Positions 33,873 through 42,769 of a stretch of DNA of 64,000 nucleotides are shown piece by piece. Positions within the stretch are counted from its first letter, which is position 1. Each line of letters starts with the position of its first letter. The notes under the pieces were generated by a model, which was given only the letters and a program-made list of their open reading frames with translations, did no database searches and was not told the DNA's origin. A program made the position numbers and the translations under genes. The stretch comes from Xenorhabdus sp014467285 (GTDB taxonomy: Bacteria; Pseudomonadota; Gammaproteobacteria; Enterobacterales; Enterobacteriaceae): positions 169,781 to 233,780 of the forward strand of contig NZ_NKHR01000005.1 of NCBI RefSeq assembly GCF_014467285.1, read 5' to 3'.

Positions 33873-33922
33873 TTGTGAGGCGAATAACAACGCTATTCGC
33901 CTCACAAAATGAGGCGAATAGC
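33873..33922. promoter_or_regulatory. Triple alternating inverted repeat upstream of fic
   Basis: Three copies of TGAGGCGAATA lie within 50 bases: plus (33876-33886), minus (33894-33904) and plus (33910-33920). Copies one and two form a perfect 14-base-arm repeat (33873-33886, 33894-33907); copies two and three a perfect 13-base-arm repeat (33892-33904, 33910-33922). This looks like a multi-site operator for fic, possibly bound by the Fic protein itself. It also lies just after the glpC stop. Confidence 0.75.
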
Positions 33923-33949
33923 TCACCTAATTGACTCATCAAGCAAAAC

Positions 33950-35155
33950 CTACCCCCCTGAATCCACCACCTTTGCCAATAAACTTATCGGATGCTCGCA
34001 TTTCTTGCTGGTCGACATCTCAATCTGCCATTTGCAGGTTTCGCAATCCGTAATCACCAAATCGACACCACTCGCTTCAATCTGGCGGAATAAATTCACG
34101 CCGATCCCTTGGGAAACATCATAGTTTTCCGCCTTAAAGCCATACGTACCTGCAATGCCGCAACATTGGGAATCAAGGATTATCAATTCAACACCCGGAA
34201 TACGCTTGATCAATTCAATAGAATAGGCAGCCCAGCCCATTTTTTCCATATGACATGGCGTGTGATAGGCCACTTTCAGCGGTGTATGCTTCAAGGGCAA
34301 ATCACGCCCTTTATCCAGCAGTCGATAGAGATAGCGCGTTGCCAATTCCACGTGATCACGTACCGATCGGGTATCAACATCTAAAATATGTGGATATTCA
34401 TCTCGCAGGGTGAAGGTGCAACTGGATGAAGTCGCCACCACAGGGATTTGACGCTCAATGACGCTTTCTGTCAAAGAAGCCAGATTGACGCGCTCCTGAC
34501 GCTTTGCCTGTTCAATAAAACCGTTAGCAATCAATGGTACGCCACAGCATTTTTCCCGTGTCAGCAATTGAACGCCAATCCCCATCGCATTAAAAACTTT
34601 CAACAGATCTTTTCCCAATTGCGGATGGTTGTAATTGACAAAACAGCCGTGAAAATAGGCCACTTGTTCCTTAAATTGCGGTTGAATTTCAGCCTGCTTA
34701 CGATACCAACGGCGAAATGTCCCGAAGGAATATTTTGGCAGTTCACGCCGATGGTCAATTTTTAAGGCCTTATCCAGCAGATGACGCATCGGTTTCAGGC
34801 GGGTAACGGCATTGACGACAGGCGCAAACGGCGTGGATAAGGTTCCCATCAAATCCGTATGACTGAGGATGGCATCCCGCAGTTTAGGGCGATGTGGACT
34901 GTAATGGGCTTTAGCCCGCTGGATGATCTCACCAATTTTTACATCAGATGGGCAGGCCACTTCACACCGTTTGCAATTAGTGCAGTATTTCAACGCGTCA
35001 TCATAGAGCGCAGGATCTTTGAGGCGCAGACGTTCTCCATCCGGGCCGGCTTGTTTTGGTCCCGGATATAGCGGGTTTACCTTAGCAACCGGGCAATAAG
35101 TCGTACACACCGTGCACTTAATACAACTTTCGAAACTGTTGTCGAGAAGACTCAT
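33950..35155 (-). CDS. glpC: Anaerobic glycerol-3-phosphate dehydrogenase subunit C
   Basis: GlpC anchors GlpAB to the membrane and passes electrons to the quinone pool. The 401-residue product has two ferredoxin-type cluster motifs, CIKCTVCTTYCPVAKVNP (about residues 11-28) and CTNCKRCEVACPSDVKIGEI (about 58-77), and two CCG domains (EKCCGVPLIANG and DSQCCGIAGTYG). It overlaps glpB by 4 bases. Last gene of glpACB. Confidence 0.97.
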   Translation of the reverse strand: MSLLDNSFESCIKCTVCTTYCPVAKVNPLYPGPKQAGPDGERLRLKDPALYDDALKYCTNCKRCEVACPSDVKIGEIIQRAKAHYSPHRPKLRDAILSHTDLMGTLSTPFAPVVNAVTRLKPMRHLLDKALKIDHRRELPKYSFGTFRRWYRKQAEIQPQFKEQVAYFHGCFVNYNHPQLGKDLLKVFNAMGIGVQLLTREKCCGVPLIANGFIEQAKRQERVNLASLTESVIERQIPVVATSSSCTFTLRDEYPHILDVDTRSVRDHVELATRYLYRLLDKGRDLPLKHTPLKVAYHTPCHMEKMGWAAYSIELIKRIPGVELIILDSQCCGIAGTYGFKAENYDVSQGIGVNLFRQIEASGVDLVITDCETCKWQIEMSTSKKCEHPISLLAKVVDSGG

Positions 35156-36510
35156 TGCGTCACCTCCCTTGCCTCAATTTGCCCGGATATCATTGATGGT
35201 TTGATGGTCTGCCCCGCTTCGAACCGTTCAGAAATAATCTGTTCAGCAACAATCTGTTCAGCAACAAACAACGCACTCAGCAAAGAAACTCCTGCACCGC
35301 AACCTTCTGCCAGCGGATCATATCCGCCTAATACCGCTCCCGCTGCATAGAGATTCTTAAGCGCTTTGCCCGCTTTCAGTGGCCGCAAATATTCATCCGT
35401 GTTAACCCCGAATTTCAGATAAGGCTGTGGAGCAAAGACGTTTTTTCGTGTCCACTGCCCGCGTTCAGGATTCGCCAGCAAATCCAGATTCAGCAATGGT
35501 TCATAGACACGATTAAATTCTGTTTTCAGGCCGTTATTAAAAAAGCTGCCGGTTGCCAAAACCACATGAGAAGTGCGCAGAGGAATGTCACCATGATTGC
35601 GGGTATAAACGCCGGTGATGCAGTTATTTTCTATCTCGATGCGATTCACCTTATCACCCGCCATCACAATACCACCAAGCTGGCGGAACCGGGCATTCAT
35701 TGCCTGATTAACACGGATACCAGGCAAGGAAGGTGGCAGTGTCGGCAATAAATAAATCGGTTTTCCCACCTGTATCTGTAAGTTTCCGACGACTTCATCA
35801 GACTCCAGCCCGATACAAGCCGGTAAAATAATGACGTCATGCCCTGTCGATAGTCGGTTAATTTCTTCTGCCAGCAGAGATAAATTTTCTGGCAAATCCA
35901 GCAGACGGGCGATATTAACCGCACGGAATTCACTGGGGTTATCGCGTAATCGGTCCAACACAGACAGGTGAGCTTCTTTTGCTTGTGCTTTTATCCCCTG
36001 CTTTTGCAATGCGCCGGCAATCATTTTGGGTTGAAAATCCAGAAAACCTTCAATGCCGATGACGGCCACATTTTCCCAAGACGATTTTTCACAAAGGAAC
36101 GACCATTCCAATTCATGGGTAGGAACGCGTGCCGGACTTAACCATGCCATGCGCCGACGACCAATCGGCGTCATGCGATAGTGATTCTGGGAAGCCGATC
36201 CTTTCATGGCTAACCCGCTTTCTCTAAGCAGATTTTCAGCACGATAAATCAACGAAGCCACATTTTCTTCGCCCATGCGGCTATAAGGATGTGCCGGTGC
36301 TTGTTCAGCCAGTTCAGATAAAGCAGTTAAAGGGTGTGTAACTTCACGACCATCAGGTAAATGGGAAAGAAAATCCATTGAACCTGATGAAAAATAGAGT
36401 GAGCTTTGACCAGCACTGACGATCGCACAGGACTTTCCTGCCTCTGCCAGCCGGATACCACACGTCAGCCCTGCCAATCCACTGCCAATAATCACCACAT
36501 CAAATTTCAT
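35152..36510 (-). CDS. glpB: Anaerobic glycerol-3-phosphate dehydrogenase subunit B
   Basis: A 452-residue flavoprotein subunit with an N-terminal dinucleotide fold MKFDVVIIGSGLAGLTCGIR and a C-terminal LYAAGAVLGGYDPLAEGCGA flavin motif. I start at 36510, as this matches family members and overlaps glpA by 11 bases; the frame continues upstream inside glpA. It works with GlpA and GlpC in anaerobic oxidation of glycerol-3-phosphate. Confidence 0.96.
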   Translation of the reverse strand: MKFDVVIIGSGLAGLTCGIRLAEAGKSCAIVSAGQSSLYFSSGSMDFLSHLPDGREVTHPLTALSELAEQAPAHPYSRMGEENVASLIYRAENLLRESGLAMKGSASQNHYRMTPIGRRRMAWLSPARVPTHELEWSFLCEKSSWENVAVIGIEGFLDFQPKMIAGALQKQGIKAQAKEAHLSVLDRLRDNPSEFRAVNIARLLDLPENLSLLAEEINRLSTGHDVIILPACIGLESDEVVGNLQIQVGKPIYLLPTLPPSLPGIRVNQAMNARFRQLGGIVMAGDKVNRIEIENNCITGVYTRNHGDIPLRTSHVVLATGSFFNNGLKTEFNRVYEPLLNLDLLANPERGQWTRKNVFAPQPYLKFGVNTDEYLRPLKAGKALKNLYAAGAVLGGYDPLAEGCGAGVSLLSALFVAEQIVAEQIISERFEAGQTIKPSMISGQIEAREVTQ

Positions 36511-38155
36511 CGTTAGCCTCCGTGATTGGCGGGTTCTTGATGATTTCTTCGTCCAAACCGCATAGTCCCTGATAAATCCAACTGGTAAATTCACTTTCCC
36601 GCAAGGCATCTCCCCAAGCGATTGGGCGAATGCCTTTCCAGCGCTCATTCAGAAAATGGGCCAGTTGCTGTTCAGCTTCCTGCTCCGTTGTGACACCGAG
36701 GCGATTGAGTAACCCTGCGGCACGGCAAGCACACAGTTCTCCCTGACAGGTTCCCATTCCAACGCGCGTCCGGCGACGTAAGTCCAGCAGGTTATTGACC
36801 GTTAAGGATTCTGTCGCATAACGTACTTCTCCTGCTGTTACCGCTTCACATTCACACACCAAACTTTTGTCCAACCGTTCTGTACTCAACAGCTTGGCGA
36901 CACGATCACCATGACGATATACGGCCGACCCGCGGATCGGTGCAGATACGGCAACCGCCGTGCGCAACGTTTGTTCAGCGGTATCCCATGAACCGGGCAG
37001 AGGCTCCTGTGCTGTCGTACAACTTTCTGTCACACCCAGTTTTTCACAGACTTTATCTGTCGCCCTTTCAGCCATAAGCCGATAAGTCATCAATTTACCG
37101 CCAGTAATGGTAATGAACCCTTCCAGACCATCACGCTGAGCATGATCGAGCAGCACAATTCCCCGGCTGATATTGCGGCCAGGAGGATCATCATCACTTG
37201 CCACTAAAGGACGTACACCGGCATAAGCGCGTAAAATGCGCGTTTTCGCAAGTTGAGGAGAGAGTCGCGATCCTTCACGAATCAGAATATCGACTTCCTC
37301 CGGTGTCACGAACATCTTGTCGATCTGATCATATTCAATACGTGTGGAGGTTGTGCCAATCAATGAAATGGTGTCACCGGGTACGAGAATATCGGCATCA
37401 GCAGGCTTGCGACAACGGTTGACAACCATATTGTTGATCCGGTGACCAAGGATCAGCAAAGCCCCTTTTGCCGGAAGCATCCGTACCTTCAAATCGGCAT
37501 ATTCCGCGATCCTTTGTCCCCAAATGCCTCCCGCATTTACAACGATCGGAGCATGAATGTCATACAGGCGAGCACGTTGATGATCATAGACATGAACGCC
37601 GGTAATTTTGCTTCCCTGCCGAATCAATCCCATGACTTCGTGATAGGTCAATATTTGAGCGCCGTGTTCTTTAGCATCCAGCATATTGGCAGCGGCCAAT
37701 CTGAATGGATCGACTGTGCCATCCGGCACCATCACCGCACCAATTAAAACAGGATTAACAGAAGGCTCTAGACGCAGGGCTTCTTCAGGTTCCATCGCTT
37801 GTGCATCAATCCCCGCCTTTTCACACGCGGTGATGAAAGTTTGCTGATATTCCAAAGAATCTTCCGGCAAGGTAATAAACAAGCCATTCGTTTTTTCAAT
37901 ACAGTGGCGGGCAATGCGCTTGAGGATCTTATTTTCCTTGATGCACTCTTTTGCCGATTCGCTGTCCGTGACAGCATAACGCGCCCCGCTATGCAGCAGA
38001 CCGTGATTACGCCCTGTCGCCCCCGTGGCGATATCATGACGTTCCAGTAAAATGCAGCGTAAACCGCGGCGGGCACAATCCCTTGCAATTCCTGCACCTG
38101 TCGCGCCTCCGCCGATAATGATGACATCGGTTTCTGTTACAGGAGAGCCGTTCAT
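36500..38155 (-). CDS. glpA: Anaerobic glycerol-3-phosphate dehydrogenase subunit A
   Basis: The 551-residue catalytic subunit oxidises sn-glycerol-3-phosphate to dihydroxyacetone phosphate. It has an FAD fold TDVIIIGGGATGAGIARDCA, GRNHGLLHSGARYAV, and the C-terminal cysteine-rich BFD-like domain VCECEAVTAGEV with GMGTCQGELCACRAAG that separates GlpA from aerobic GlpD. Start 38155 follows GAGGAG at good spacing. GlpR- and CRP/FNR-like sites lie upstream. In E. coli the divergent neighbour is glpTQ; here 4.6 kb intervene. Confidence 0.97.
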   Translation of the reverse strand: MNGSPVTETDVIIIGGGATGAGIARDCARRGLRCILLERHDIATGATGRNHGLLHSGARYAVTDSESAKECIKENKILKRIARHCIEKTNGLFITLPEDSLEYQQTFITACEKAGIDAQAMEPEEALRLEPSVNPVLIGAVMVPDGTVDPFRLAAANMLDAKEHGAQILTYHEVMGLIRQGSKITGVHVYDHQRARLYDIHAPIVVNAGGIWGQRIAEYADLKVRMLPAKGALLILGHRINNMVVNRCRKPADADILVPGDTISLIGTTSTRIEYDQIDKMFVTPEEVDILIREGSRLSPQLAKTRILRAYAGVRPLVASDDDPPGRNISRGIVLLDHAQRDGLEGFITITGGKLMTYRLMAERATDKVCEKLGVTESCTTAQEPLPGSWDTAEQTLRTAVAVSAPIRGSAVYRHGDRVAKLLSTERLDKSLVCECEAVTAGEVRYATESLTVNNLLDLRRRTRVGMGTCQGELCACRAAGLLNRLGVTTEQEAEQQLAHFLNERWKGIRPIAWGDALRESEFTSWIYQGLCGLDEEIIKNPPITEANDEI

Positions 38156-38254
38156 TGAAGATGCTCCTCTTTCGCTTCTATGCCAGTCATGTATCCGGCT
38201 AGTCAATGTCTTGTTGGGATAGATAAAATATATACAACACCCGTGTTTTTTGTT

Positions 38255-38329
38255 TGATAAGGAACAATAACGAGCGAGAAACGCGCATGAAATGGCGTAA
38301 AAAAAGGACGTATCGTGATAAATATCACG
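38255..38329. promoter_or_regulatory. glpACB control region: GlpR-like and CRP/FNR-like sites
   Basis: GATAAGGAACAATAACGAGC (38255-38274) resembles a GlpR operator with its AACAATAACGA core. CGTGATAAATATCACG (38314-38329) is a perfect dyad that fits CRP (GTGA-N6-TCAC) and nearly fits FNR (TTGAT-N4-ATCAA). This agrees with repression by GlpR and activation by cAMP-CRP and anaerobiosis known for glpACB. Confidence 0.6.
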
Positions 38330-38447
38330 CTTTGATAATCAGATAAGGACGCAAACAAAATGAAAAATGGAAGTAAAAAAATGGGCATGCACCCGCAGAA
38401 GCATGCCCATGACAGTGATTAATAAATATTGATAATAAGCCAGTAAT

Positions 38448-38630
38448 CTATTTTGTCGGCTCTGGCCAAATGGCAGCAATGTGGTTCAGGCACTCTTCTT
38501 TTGATCCCATCCTGCCAATTGTCATCCATCCCATCGGGATATCATACTCAGCAGGCCAGACTGAATACTGCTTTTTGGCATTGATGACGACCGCCCAATT
38601 CATAGCATCATTTCCTGTTGACTGTTTCAT
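38448..38630 (-). CDS. MbtH-like NRPS partner protein
   Basis: A 60-residue MbtH protein: AVVINAKKQYSVWPAEYDIP and GWMTIGRMGSKEECLNHIAA hold the conserved asparagine, SxWP and the tryptophans. MbtH proteins bind adenylation domains and are often needed for their solubility and activity. It overlaps the NRPS stop by 4 bases (ATGA), so it is almost certainly its partner. Methionine 10 (MNWAVV) is an alternative start. Confidence 0.93.
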   Translation of the reverse strand: MKQSTGNDAMNWAVVINAKKQYSVWPAEYDIPMGWMTIGRMGSKEECLNHIAAIWPEPTK

Positions 38631-41600
38631 GCTATAGCCTCCTTTTTGAAACTTTCTGCCAAGATGGCCGGTAAGAATCCAGTGCCAATCAGATAACGTA
38701 ATACTTGATGAACGTATTCAGCCGTAATCGTCGGGCAGCGAATGTCGCTTCCTGCTAACCCTGACAGCGTATTTTTCAACTCCAATTCAGGGTGAATTTC
38801 ATCAATATAAGCAGGATCCAGAGCACGATAAGGTCTCTTCGTCATATCCCTGATCAGGGGGATCAGCGGATACAGCGGGTGCGTATCATCCAACGCGAGG
38901 ATCTTCTCTTTACCCTCATTAAACGGGACGGGGTTGAGGATGTAGCCGAATTCCTTCACCCAGTCGAAAAATTGCCGGATAGAAACTTGTTCTGGGTTGA
39001 ACAAGTTGAAGAATTTTCCATTGGATTCTGGTTTCTTGGAGATATGGACTAACGATGCCGCCACATAATCCACCGGTACAATATCAAGCAACAGAGCATG
39101 GTCAGGATAAAAACCCATTGCCAGATAGCCTTTCAAAGATGCAACCAGATAATCATTGCCCTGTGCAGCGCCTGTACGGGTGTGTCCAAGAATCAGGCCA
39201 GGCCGGTAAATACTCACGGGTACGCCCCGTTTGCGGGCAATATTGATGATCCCTTCTGATACCCACTTACTTCCTGAATAGCCAGAAGGATCACGCACCG
39301 ATTCACTCATAGCACGATCATCTTCCAGATAAGGACGAGGTGATTCTGTCGCAAACAGTGAATTCACGGAGGAAACATAATGGAAATGTTTCAAGCGCGC
39401 AGTGCAGGCGAGTTCCAATGCCGTTCTAGTACCATCGACATTGATTCCCTTCAGTGCACTATAGGGGTAAATGAAATTAACCAACGCCCCGTTGTGATAA
39501 ATAACATCAACACTTTCTGCAATCTGTGTCCATGTTTCCGGCAGCAAACCAAAACGTGGCTGCCCCAAATCACCGATAATGAAATCCACACGGTCAAGAC
39601 CATTACCTACATCAATCTGGTAATTTTTAAAGCCGGCTTTGATTCTGTCGCGGGCATGTTTTTCATCAGATGCCCGGCATAAGCAGATGACTCTGGCCGA
39701 AGTTTGTTTCAATAATTGCTCCAGTAAATGCAGACCAAGATATCCGGTCGCGCCTGTCAGCAATACCGTCTCTGGTTGATACCAATTAGCCCGGGGCAAT
39801 CCATCGGGACGAATACTTTCTTTCAGATAAACATCATTTTTGAGCGTTTCAGCATGCTGACGGATTAGTGCTTCGCTATGATAATTTCCTATATTCTGAA
39901 CAGGATTTGCCTGATAAGCAGCTTGCATTTCATCCAAAATGGCAGAGATTCTGGCAACTGTCGGTTCAACATAAATGCCGGAAATCGGTACCCGCAGTGA
40001 AAATGCTTTCTCAATATTTTCTACCATGCGAGCAACAAGGATGGAGTGCCCCCCGATCTGGAAGAAATCATCAGTAATTCCAAATGCGTCCGTCCCCAAT
40101 AAATCACGCCAGATGGCATAAACGCGTTTTTCCGTTTCTGTTTGTGGCTGTACCACGTCATAACTGGCATTCAATCGTTCCGCAACTTCTTCTAACCGCT
40201 TTCTGTCTCTTTTGCCACTGCTTGTCAGCGGAATATAAGGGATACGATAATATTCAGTCGGTATCCAGGCTTCGTGCAATACTTCTCTGAGCGATATTTG
40301 TGTTGCATGCACCCAGTCTTCCGGCACAACCATATTTGGATTAAACAGCACAAATGCCTGGATCTTGGCAAAGTCGCCACTGCCAGCCACCCGGATAATG
40401 GCATCCTGTATGCCGTTTTGCTTTCTTAGTGCAATTTCAATCTCACCCAACTCGATTCGATATCCACGCACTTTGACCTGATCGTCCTGTCTGCCCATGT
40501 AAATGAGAGAGCCATCGTCAAGCATACGTGCCATATCCCCCGTCAAATATGCCCTGTTACCTTTCTGTGTCATATCGGGAACATATCTTTTCGCGGTTTC
40601 AGTCGGGTTATTGCGATAACCCGCAGTCACGCCCAGTCCACCGATGAGGATCTCGCCTACTGTTCCTTTAGGAACAGGACGCAGATATTTATCCACAATG
40701 GTGATACTGGTGCCCGGAATAGGCCCGCCCAATTGAACTTTATCGCCTTTTTTCATGCGGAACGCTGTTGACCAGATAGTTGTTTCTGTCGGGCCATAAG
40801 CGTTCCATAACGTTCCTCCCGTGTCTGTCAATTGATCCGCAAGATCCTGTGACAGTGCTTCCCCACCGCAAATCATGCCCATTTCAGGACGCGGTTTCCA
40901 GCCCGCATTTAAAGCCATTGACCAGGTAACAGGTGTGGCTTGGGCAAAAGTAAACCGCGGATCTGACAACGTTTCGGACAATGCTATCGCATCACGTTGA
41001 GTATCAATTGAAGTAATGTAGATACTACCGCCATGAACCACAGTCAGCAGCAATTCCAGGACTGAAATATCAAAGGAGAACGTCGTCAGCGCCAACATGT
41101 GGTCACGCTGACTGATTGACAGCAGCTTGCCAAAACTACATAAGCAAGCAGCCAGATTGTCATGCTGTACTTGTACTGCTTTTGGCAACCCCGTAGAGCC
41201 AGAGGTAAACATCACATAAGCAGGATGATCGCCTAGCTCAGGGATCTCAATACTTTCGGCCACTTCAGTTATCTCATTGATATTGGCTAAGATAACTTCC
41301 ATGGGGATTAATGTTGACGCCTTAAGCCCTGCCGACACCGTATCATCAGATATCAAGATACTTTCCGGCAGACTGGCGAGAATATCATTCAGGCGTTTTT
41401 CAGGCATCATGGTGTTCAAGGGGATATATACTGCCCCTATCCGCCAAATTGCCTGCATAGTAACAAACCATGAAATACCCCGCTGGGCCGCAATGGCAAC
41501 ATTGCTTCCCATTTTGACGCCGTGGTGACGCAAAATATGTGCTGCATTATCAATTCGCTGATTGAGTTCACCAAATGTCAATGTTTCATGTGGATCTGAA

Positions 41601-41785
41601 ACTGCGATGTCATTCGGTACAGCTTTTGCCAATTGAGCCAACTGAGAAGGGACATTTTTAAACCACGGTTCCAGCGTGGATATCATGTGACTGATATTAC
41701 TATCTATTTTAGTATCATCAGCAGGAGAAGATTTTTGCCCAATAAATGCTGTGTGTAATATTGCCTTGTGTGTGTAAGTATTCAT
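38627..41785 (-). CDS. Single-module A-T-R nonribosomal peptide synthetase (carboxylate/aminoacyl reductase type)
   Basis: About 1052 residues from ATG 41785 (alternative 41848). Adenylation domain: YVMFTSGSTGLPKAV (A3), FSFDISVLELL (A4; pocket positions start D-I-L by GrsA alignment), NAYGPTETT (A5), GRQDDQVKVRGYRIELGE (A8). Thiolation domain DDFFQIGGHSILVA with the phosphopantetheine serine. Thioester reductase: NADPH site LLTGATGYLGLHL and catalytic YSGSK. There is no condensation domain, so it should load one amino or carboxylic acid and release it as aldehyde or alcohol; amino-aldehydes can dimerise to pyrazines. Its MbtH gene overlaps; no other biosynthetic gene is adjacent. Confidence 0.93.
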   Translation of the reverse strand: MNTYTHKAILHTAFIGQKSSPADDTKIDSNISHMISTLEPWFKNVPSQLAQLAKAVPNDIAVSDPHETLTFGELNQRIDNAAHILRHHGVKMGSNVAIAAQRGISWFVTMQAIWRIGAVYIPLNTMMPEKRLNDILASLPESILISDDTVSAGLKASTLIPMEVILANINEITEVAESIEIPELGDHPAYVMFTSGSTGLPKAVQVQHDNLAACLCSFGKLLSISQRDHMLALTTFSFDISVLELLLTVVHGGSIYITSIDTQRDAIALSETLSDPRFTFAQATPVTWSMALNAGWKPRPEMGMICGGEALSQDLADQLTDTGGTLWNAYGPTETTIWSTAFRMKKGDKVQLGGPIPGTSITIVDKYLRPVPKGTVGEILIGGLGVTAGYRNNPTETAKRYVPDMTQKGNRAYLTGDMARMLDDGSLIYMGRQDDQVKVRGYRIELGEIEIALRKQNGIQDAIIRVAGSGDFAKIQAFVLFNPNMVVPEDWVHATQISLREVLHEAWIPTEYYRIPYIPLTSSGKRDRKRLEEVAERLNASYDVVQPQTETEKRVYAIWRDLLGTDAFGITDDFFQIGGHSILVARMVENIEKAFSLRVPISGIYVEPTVARISAILDEMQAAYQANPVQNIGNYHSEALIRQHAETLKNDVYLKESIRPDGLPRANWYQPETVLLTGATGYLGLHLLEQLLKQTSARVICLCRASDEKHARDRIKAGFKNYQIDVGNGLDRVDFIIGDLGQPRFGLLPETWTQIAESVDVIYHNGALVNFIYPYSALKGINVDGTRTALELACTARLKHFHYVSSVNSLFATESPRPYLEDDRAMSESVRDPSGYSGSKWVSEGIINIARKRGVPVSIYRPGLILGHTRTGAAQGNDYLVASLKGYLAMGFYPDHALLLDIVPVDYVAASLVHISKKPESNGKFFNLFNPEQVSIRQFFDWVKEFGYILNPVPFNEGKEKILALDDTHPLYPLIPLIRDMTKRPYRALDPAYIDEIHPELELKNTLSGLAGSDIRCPTITAEYVHQVLRYLIGTGFLPAILAESFKKEAIA

Positions 41786-42458
41786 AATGATGTTCTCATT
41801 CTGAGCTCCACTTGTATCATCATTTTTAATGATGAATGGAGGCATCAATGCTGGTAGTCGTTATTTTGCAGTTTTGGCCTACATTCAGCATTTACAAATA
41901 CCTTATGTAGACTTTAACTGAATAAGAAAAATAAATTGCAAAAAATTTAGTACGAATTTAATAAATATATTAATTAGTATTATTTTGTAATCTTTGATTA
42001 ATTAAACAATCAACTTATAAACGCCTGGTCTTCATAGTGGGACAGAATGTATTACGCCTATACAAGCTGCACCAAGACCATTTAACGCCTTGATATTATT
42101 ATATTTTACATCAAAAACAGTTATTCGACACCGCATGAAAACCACTATCATGAGCATGAATAACTATTTGTAGTAATATCTATTATTTTGAATTTTAATT
42201 TCAAACATTTTATTTGTAATCCTGTTATAAAAAACGCCAAACAGGTAAATAAAGAGCAGTTTCTATAAATAAATGAAAACATCATTTAAATCCTACCATC
42301 AATTAAATAACAACTTTAGCTAAAGTTTGGGCGGAGTAATGCGGCCGTTAATTTATTAAATTACATTTATATAGAGTTATATTTATGCGGGTTATATTCG
42401 TATGACTTTATGATTACTGCGCCAGAAAAATTCCCCTGAAAATAATGAGCCTTTGCGT
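41786..42458. other. AT-rich intergenic stretch upstream of the NRPS
   Basis: No gene is visible in this 670-base stretch. It must carry the promoter of the NRPS-mbtH pair (minus strand) and separates it from the glpT control region. Very AT-rich, consistent with H-NS silencing of an acquired gene. Confidence 0.5.
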
Positions 42459-42530
42459 GATAAGGAACATAAACGAACTTTAAACGTACAAAAATAACCA
42501 GCAAAGCTATTTATTGTGATATTCATCACG
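42459..42530. promoter_or_regulatory. Second glp control block: GlpR-like plus CRP site
   Basis: GATAAGGAACATAAACGAAC (42459-42478) is a GlpR-type operator and TGTGATATTCATCACG (42515-42530) a near-consensus CRP site. Order, orientation and spacing are nearly the same as in the block upstream of glpA at 38255-38329. Here the block precedes glpT. Confidence 0.65.
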
Positions 42531-42680
42531 CTAATATAAATAAATTGTATTTAAAAAAACCATAAAATCACTCAAAATCGCCATCTTACGAAATAATATC
42601 TATATGTTAGCGATACTTCATAGATATATTAGGTTGTTTTAGCTAATATTCTCTTCGATATAGAAAATAATTTAGTCAAA

Positions 42681-42720
42681 ATTTTTCGTTTAACATAATC
42701 ATGCTCGTTTAACACTATCA
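42681..42720 (+). promoter_or_regulatory. GlpR-like tandem operators near glpT
   Basis: TTTTCGTTTAACATAA and TGCTCGTTTAACACTA lie side by side 50-90 bases before the glpT ATG. Both share the CGTTTAACA core of GlpR half-sites. They probably repress glpTQ in the absence of glycerol-3-phosphate. Confidence 0.55.
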
Positions 42721-42769
42721 CTGTCCAGCGGTGATAAAGCGCTCATACAAAAGTCATGTGGAGACAAAC

